Shown one piece after another: positions 60,446 to 64,000 of a stretch of 64,000 nucleotides of DNA. Origin of the DNA: JBHJHP01 sp042219825 (GTDB taxonomy: Bacteria > Bacteroidota > Bacteroidia > Bacteroidales > UBA5342); assembly GCF_042219825.1 (NCBI RefSeq), contig NZ_JBHJHQ010000001.1, positions 1-64,000 of the forward strand, written 5' to 3'. The first letter of the stretch is position 1, and each line of letters begins with the position of its first letter. The notes under the pieces are model-generated. The model was not told the origin of the DNA, ran no database searches, and worked only from the letters and a program-made list of their open reading frames with translations. The translations under genes were made by a program, and so were the position numbers.

Positions 60446-63322
60446 ATGCAGGACAACAAATCGCACATAGAACATATTTCCGCAGATGGTACGGAACATA
60501 TAAACGTGTATGGTGCAAGGAGCCATAACCTGAAAAACATTGACATTTCTATTCCCCGGAATAAGCTTACTGTAATAACCGGGTTGAGTGGCAGTGGTAA
60601 ATCATCGCTGGCATTTGATACGATATTTGCTGAAGGCCAGAGAAGATATATAGAGACGTTTTCTGCGTATGCCCGTAGCTTCCTTGGAAACCTTGAGCGA
60701 CCCGATGTGGATAAAATAACGGGCTTGAGTCCTGTGATCTCCATCGAGCAAAAAACCACCAGCAAGAATCCGCGGTCAACCGTTGGAACAACTACCGAGC
60801 TTTACGACTTTATTCGTCTGCTTTACGCCAGAGCCGGAGAAGCCTATTCGTATGTGACAGGTGAGAAAATGGTGAAATATTCCGATGATAAGATTATTAA
60901 TCTGATAACGGAGAATTACAGTGGTAAGCGAATTAGTATCCTGGCTCCGTTGGTTAAGGGGCGAAAAGGACATTATAAAGAGCTTTTTGAAAATATTATC
61001 CGCAAAGGCTACTTGTATGTACGCATTGATGGCGAGGTGAAGGAAGTATCGCATGGTATGCGGGTGGATCGCTATAAGATACATGATATTGAAGTTGTGA
61101 TTGACCGCTTGCAGGTGGGAGAAAAAGAAGATAAGAGACTGAGGGAATCTGTTAAGCTGGCCATGCAGATAGGGAAGGGCAACTGTATGATCCTGGAAAA
61201 GGACAGCAATGCCGTTCGTTATTTCAGTCGGCACCTTATGTGTCCTACTTCGGGTATATCTTACGATGAACCTGCACCGCACAGTTTTTCGTTTAATTCA
61301 CCTCATGGTGCCTGTCCGCGATGTAAAGGTTTGGGTACCGTGAATCAGATAGATTACTCACGTATCATTCCGGATAAAAACATTAGTATTCATGCCGGAG
61401 GTATTGTCCCATTAGGAAAATACAGAAATTCAATTGTTTTCTGGCAACTGGAGGCTATTGGAGAGAAGTATGGATTTACGCTAAAGACACCCCTGAAGAA
61501 TGTGCCTGAGGAGGCTCTGGATGAAATTTTCAATGGTTCAGATCAACCGATACGGCTTAAGAATACACCTCTGGGAATGTCGTCAAGTTACTCCGTTAAT
61601 TTTGATGGAATTACAAAATATATTGAGGCTCAGCAGGATTCCAAAACATCGAAGAAGGCGCAGAAATGGGCCGATCAGTTTATTAAAACTGTGGATTGTG
61701 ATGTTTGCCATGGCGGACGCCTGAAGCAGGAATCCTTATGGTTCAGGATTCATGACAGGAATATTGCGGAAGTATCTAACATGGACGTCAGACAGCTGGC
61801 GGAGTGGTTTGATCATCTTGAACCGCATTTGTCTGACCGGCAAAAGGCCATAGCATCTGAGATTTTGAAGGAGATCAGGACGCGTATCAGGTTTTTACTG
61901 GATGTAGGGTTGGATTATCTGTCGCTGAACAGGAGCTCTATGAGCCTGTCCGGCGGCGAAAGTCAGCGTATAAGGCTGGCAACGCAAATTGGCTCGCAAC
62001 TGGTGAATGTGCTGTATATTCTGGATGAACCGTCCATCGGACTTCATCCGCGGGATAACCGGAAACTGATCCAGTCGTTATCAGATCTGAGAGATACCGG
62101 CAATTCTGTGATTGTGGTGGAGCACGATAAGGAAATGATGTTGTCTGCGGATTATATTGTGGATCTTGGACCACACGCAGGCCGACATGGCGGTGAAATA
62201 GTGGCTTATGGCACACCACAGGATATTCTGAAATCAAAAACGCTCACGGCTGCATATTTAACGAATGAAAAGAAGATAGAGGTTCCTTCGAAACGGCGGG
62301 ATGGAAACGGAAAACAGATCATTGTTACCGGAGCAGAGGGGCATAATCTGAAGAAGGTAGATGTGGCGTTCCCTTTAGGGAAACTTATCTGTGTGACTGG
62401 TGTGTCCGGCAGTGGAAAATCGACGCTTGTAAATGAAACCCTTCATCCTGCGTTGAGCCAGTTGTTTTATAAATCGGTCAAGGATCCGTTGAAGCATAAA
62501 AAAATTACCGGCACGGAACATATCGACAAAGTTGTGGATGTGGATCAGTCACCCATAGGACGAACACCCCGTTCCAATCCGGCCACTTACACCGGGTTGT
62601 TCGGAGATATCAGGAATGTGTTTCAGGAATTGCCGGAATCAAAGATCAGAGGATATAAAGCAGGGCGCTTTTCGTTTAATGTAGCTGGCGGACGCTGTGA
62701 AACCTGTGGCGGGAATGGTTATAAAACCATTGAAATGAACTTTCTGCCTGACGTACTGGTGCCGTGTGAGGACTGTCATGGTAAGCGCTACAATAACGAA
62801 ACACTGGAAGTACGGTATAAGGGCAAGTCGATCTCCGACGTGTTGGATATGACCATTAACCAGGCTGTAGAGTTTTTTGAAAGTATCCCTAAGATACAGC
62901 ATAAACTCAGTGTTTTGCAAAAGGTGGGGTTAGGTTATCTCACATTGGGTCAGCCATCAACCACATTATCCGGAGGAGAAGCTCAACGTGTAAAACTTGC
63001 CACAGAACTGGCGAAGAAAGATACGGGTAAAACGATGTATATCCTGGATGAACCTACAACAGGTTTGCATTTTGAAGACATCCGTGTACTGTTGAAAGTG
63101 CTGAATTTGCTGGTTGATAAAGGCAATACCGTCATTGTGATTGAACACAATATGGATGTCATAAAAGCGGCTGATTATATCATCGATATCGGTCCTGAAG
63201 GTGGCAATGCCGGAGGAAAAGTAATATGTACAGGTACTCCGGAGGAAGTAGCACAACACAAAAAAAGCTATACGGCTAAATTTATTCGTGATGAGTTAAA
63301 CCGGCATCAGGTGTCTAAATAA
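60446..63322 (+). CDS. uvrA: Excinuclease ABC subunit A
   Basis: A 958-residue ABC-type ATPase that finds damaged DNA with UvrB in nucleotide-excision repair. Two ATPase halves are intact: Walker A GLSGSGKSS and GVSGSGKST, signature SLSGGESQR and TLSGGEAQR. The zinc modules include C-x2-C pairs in CPRCKGLG, CDVCHGGR and CETCGGNG with CEDCHGKRY. The length is normal. It begins on the base after the transglycosylase stop. Its last 16 bp overlap the end of the converging CBS-domain gene. Confidence 0.98.
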   Translation: MQDNKSHIEHISADGTEHINVYGARSHNLKNIDISIPRNKLTVITGLSGSGKSSLAFDTIFAEGQRRYIETFSAYARSFLGNLERPDVDKITGLSPVISIEQKTTSKNPRSTVGTTTELYDFIRLLYARAGEAYSYVTGEKMVKYSDDKIINLITENYSGKRISILAPLVKGRKGHYKELFENIIRKGYLYVRIDGEVKEVSHGMRVDRYKIHDIEVVIDRLQVGEKEDKRLRESVKLAMQIGKGNCMILEKDSNAVRYFSRHLMCPTSGISYDEPAPHSFSFNSPHGACPRCKGLGTVNQIDYSRIIPDKNISIHAGGIVPLGKYRNSIVFWQLEAIGEKYGFTLKTPLKNVPEEALDEIFNGSDQPIRLKNTPLGMSSSYSVNFDGITKYIEAQQDSKTSKKAQKWADQFIKTVDCDVCHGGRLKQESLWFRIHDRNIAEVSNMDVRQLAEWFDHLEPHLSDRQKAIASEILKEIRTRIRFLLDVGLDYLSLNRSSMSLSGGESQRIRLATQIGSQLVNVLYILDEPSIGLHPRDNRKLIQSLSDLRDTGNSVIVVEHDKEMMLSADYIVDLGPHAGRHGGEIVAYGTPQDILKSKTLTAAYLTNEKKIEVPSKRRDGNGKQIIVTGAEGHNLKKVDVAFPLGKLICVTGVSGSGKSTLVNETLHPALSQLFYKSVKDPLKHKKITGTEHIDKVVDVDQSPIGRTPRSNPATYTGLFGDIRNVFQELPESKIRGYKAGRFSFNVAGGRCETCGGNGYKTIEMNFLPDVLVPCEDCHGKRYNNETLEVRYKGKSISDVLDMTINQAVEFFESIPKIQHKLSVLQKVGLGYLTLGQPSTTLSGGEAQRVKLATELAKKDTGKTMYILDEPTTGLHFEDIRVLLKVLNLLVDKGNTVIVIEHNMDVIKAADYIIDIGPEGGNAGGKVICTGTPEEVAQHKKSYTAKFIRDELNRHQVSK

Positions 63323-63972
63323 CGCATTAGTGAGTCATACCGGTCCTGAACAAGACTATCCAGTTTTCCTTCGTTCATATACCATGTTTTAATCGTGTAG
63401 TTATAACGTTCAAAAGCTTTTAGAATAGAAGAAAGATCTTCCCTGTTGATTTTCAGCGTAAGTTTAAAAATGTTGTTAACCTGACAGTGATGAACGTATG
63501 AGCTAAGTATTTTTGCATTTTCTTCCTCAATGATCCGCGCAATCTCAGCCATGGAAAATTTCATGTCTCTGAATTCCAGAACCACAATTCCACCGGGACC
63601 TCCTGTTGCCAGGAGGTCAGCAAACATACGGACCAGATCGCGCAGGGTTATGGCACCAATATATTGTTCTTCGTTATCCAAAACCGGAAGCACAGTCAGA
63701 TCATATTGAGCAAAAGCAGATATAACTTCGTAGATATGGGTATTTGAGTTCACAAAAACTTTTCCGACCGACAACTTATGATTCCCTATCGGTTCATCCG
63801 GTTTACTCAGGCTGTAAATATCTTCGTCAGACACCACTCCAAGTAATACATCGGTATTTACCACCGGAAGATGGGACACCCGGAATAGTTCCATCAGATT
63901 CAGTGCATTTTCACCTGTATCAGACGTTTTTATCACAGGGATGTTATCAGTGATTAAATCTATTGCTTCCAT
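63307..63972 (-). CDS. CBS-domain protein
   Basis: A 221-residue protein with two CBS domains (about 1-60 and 70-125), which usually bind adenine nucleotides. Examples are FRVSHLPVVNTDVLLGVVSDEDIY and YDLTVLPVLDNEEQYIGAITLRDLV. The C-terminal 90 residues (GGIVVLEFRDMKFSMAEIARIIEEENAKILSSYV and INREDLSSILKAFERYNYTI) look like an ACT-type domain. It has no partner enzyme and may be a small-molecule sensor. It overlaps uvrA by 16 bp at the 3' ends. Confidence 0.9.
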   Translation of the reverse strand: MEAIDLITDNIPVIKTSDTGENALNLMELFRVSHLPVVNTDVLLGVVSDEDIYSLSKPDEPIGNHKLSVGKVFVNSNTHIYEVISAFAQYDLTVLPVLDNEEQYIGAITLRDLVRMFADLLATGGPGGIVVLEFRDMKFSMAEIARIIEEENAKILSSYVHHCQVNNIFKLTLKINREDLSSILKAFERYNYTIKTWYMNEGKLDSLVQDRYDSLMRYLDT

Positions 63973-64000
63973 AACGCTTAAAATTATACACTAAATTAAG

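Overview
The window looks like an ordinary chromosomal stretch of a Bacteroidota bacterium. Supporting signs are type IX secretion (T9SS) type A C-terminal sorting domains on three large secreted proteins, TonB-dependent receptors, LytS/LytTR signalling, weak Shine-Dalgarno sites, and repeated matches to the Bacteroidota promoter form TTTG-N19/20-TAnnTTTG. A 2-oxoglutarate dehydrogenase points to a respiring or facultative member, perhaps Marinilabiliales or Cytophagales; that placement is only inference.

Layout. 1-2.5 kb: edge of a secreted-protein gene, a tyrosine recombinase with a doubled N-terminal domain, tRNA-Gly(CCC) and a broken copy of that tRNA. 2.6-5.7 kb: rhamnogalacturonan (pectin) degradation pair, GH105 plus a double CE12 esterase. 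5.9-9.0 kb: MtfA-like peptidase with SEC-C tail, secreted unknown, free-methionine sulfoxide reductase, a 451-bp element with perfect 14-bp terminal inverted repeats, flavin reductase. 9.1-14.9 kb: pyrBI behind an apparent transcription attenuator, divergent from sucAB. 14.9-16.0 kb: repeat array enclosing a GxxExxY (PD-(D/E)XK-like) gene. 16.2-22.6 kb: two T9SS-secreted proteins around a probable copper-uptake operon (Cys-rich small protein, YtkA-like lipoprotein, OprC-like receptor). 22.7-25.3 kb: MntR/DtxR regulator divergent from an Nramp-UspA fusion. 25.4-30.9 kb: SDR protein, two MFS transporters, asnA, DUF1697. 31-35.2 kb: TonB receptor, LytS kinase and LytTR regulator in one operon. 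35.4-39.7 kb: DoxX, Tat-exported hemerythrin, a HEMGH lipoprotein, a MORN-type protein. 39.7-45.4 kb: AraC regulator divergent from a complete hydroxyproline catabolic operon that yields 2-oxoglutarate, the substrate of SucAB. 45.8-54.1 kb: large Ycf48-like T9SS protein, histidine kinase, TrkH, MFS, zinc-ribbon pair. 54.1-64 kb: mnmE, two cargo-less T9SS-sorting-domain-like genes with their own promoter, leuS, lytic transglycosylase, uvrA, CBS protein.

The least conventional signals are the free-standing sorting-domain pair (55.98-56.46 kb), the repeat array with nuclease-like gene (14.9-16.0 kb), the pyrBI leader (10.47-10.65 kb), the inverted-repeat element (7.99-8.44 kb) and heptamer arrays that begin at the stop codons of three unrelated genes. 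All functional calls come from reading motifs; no database search was run.
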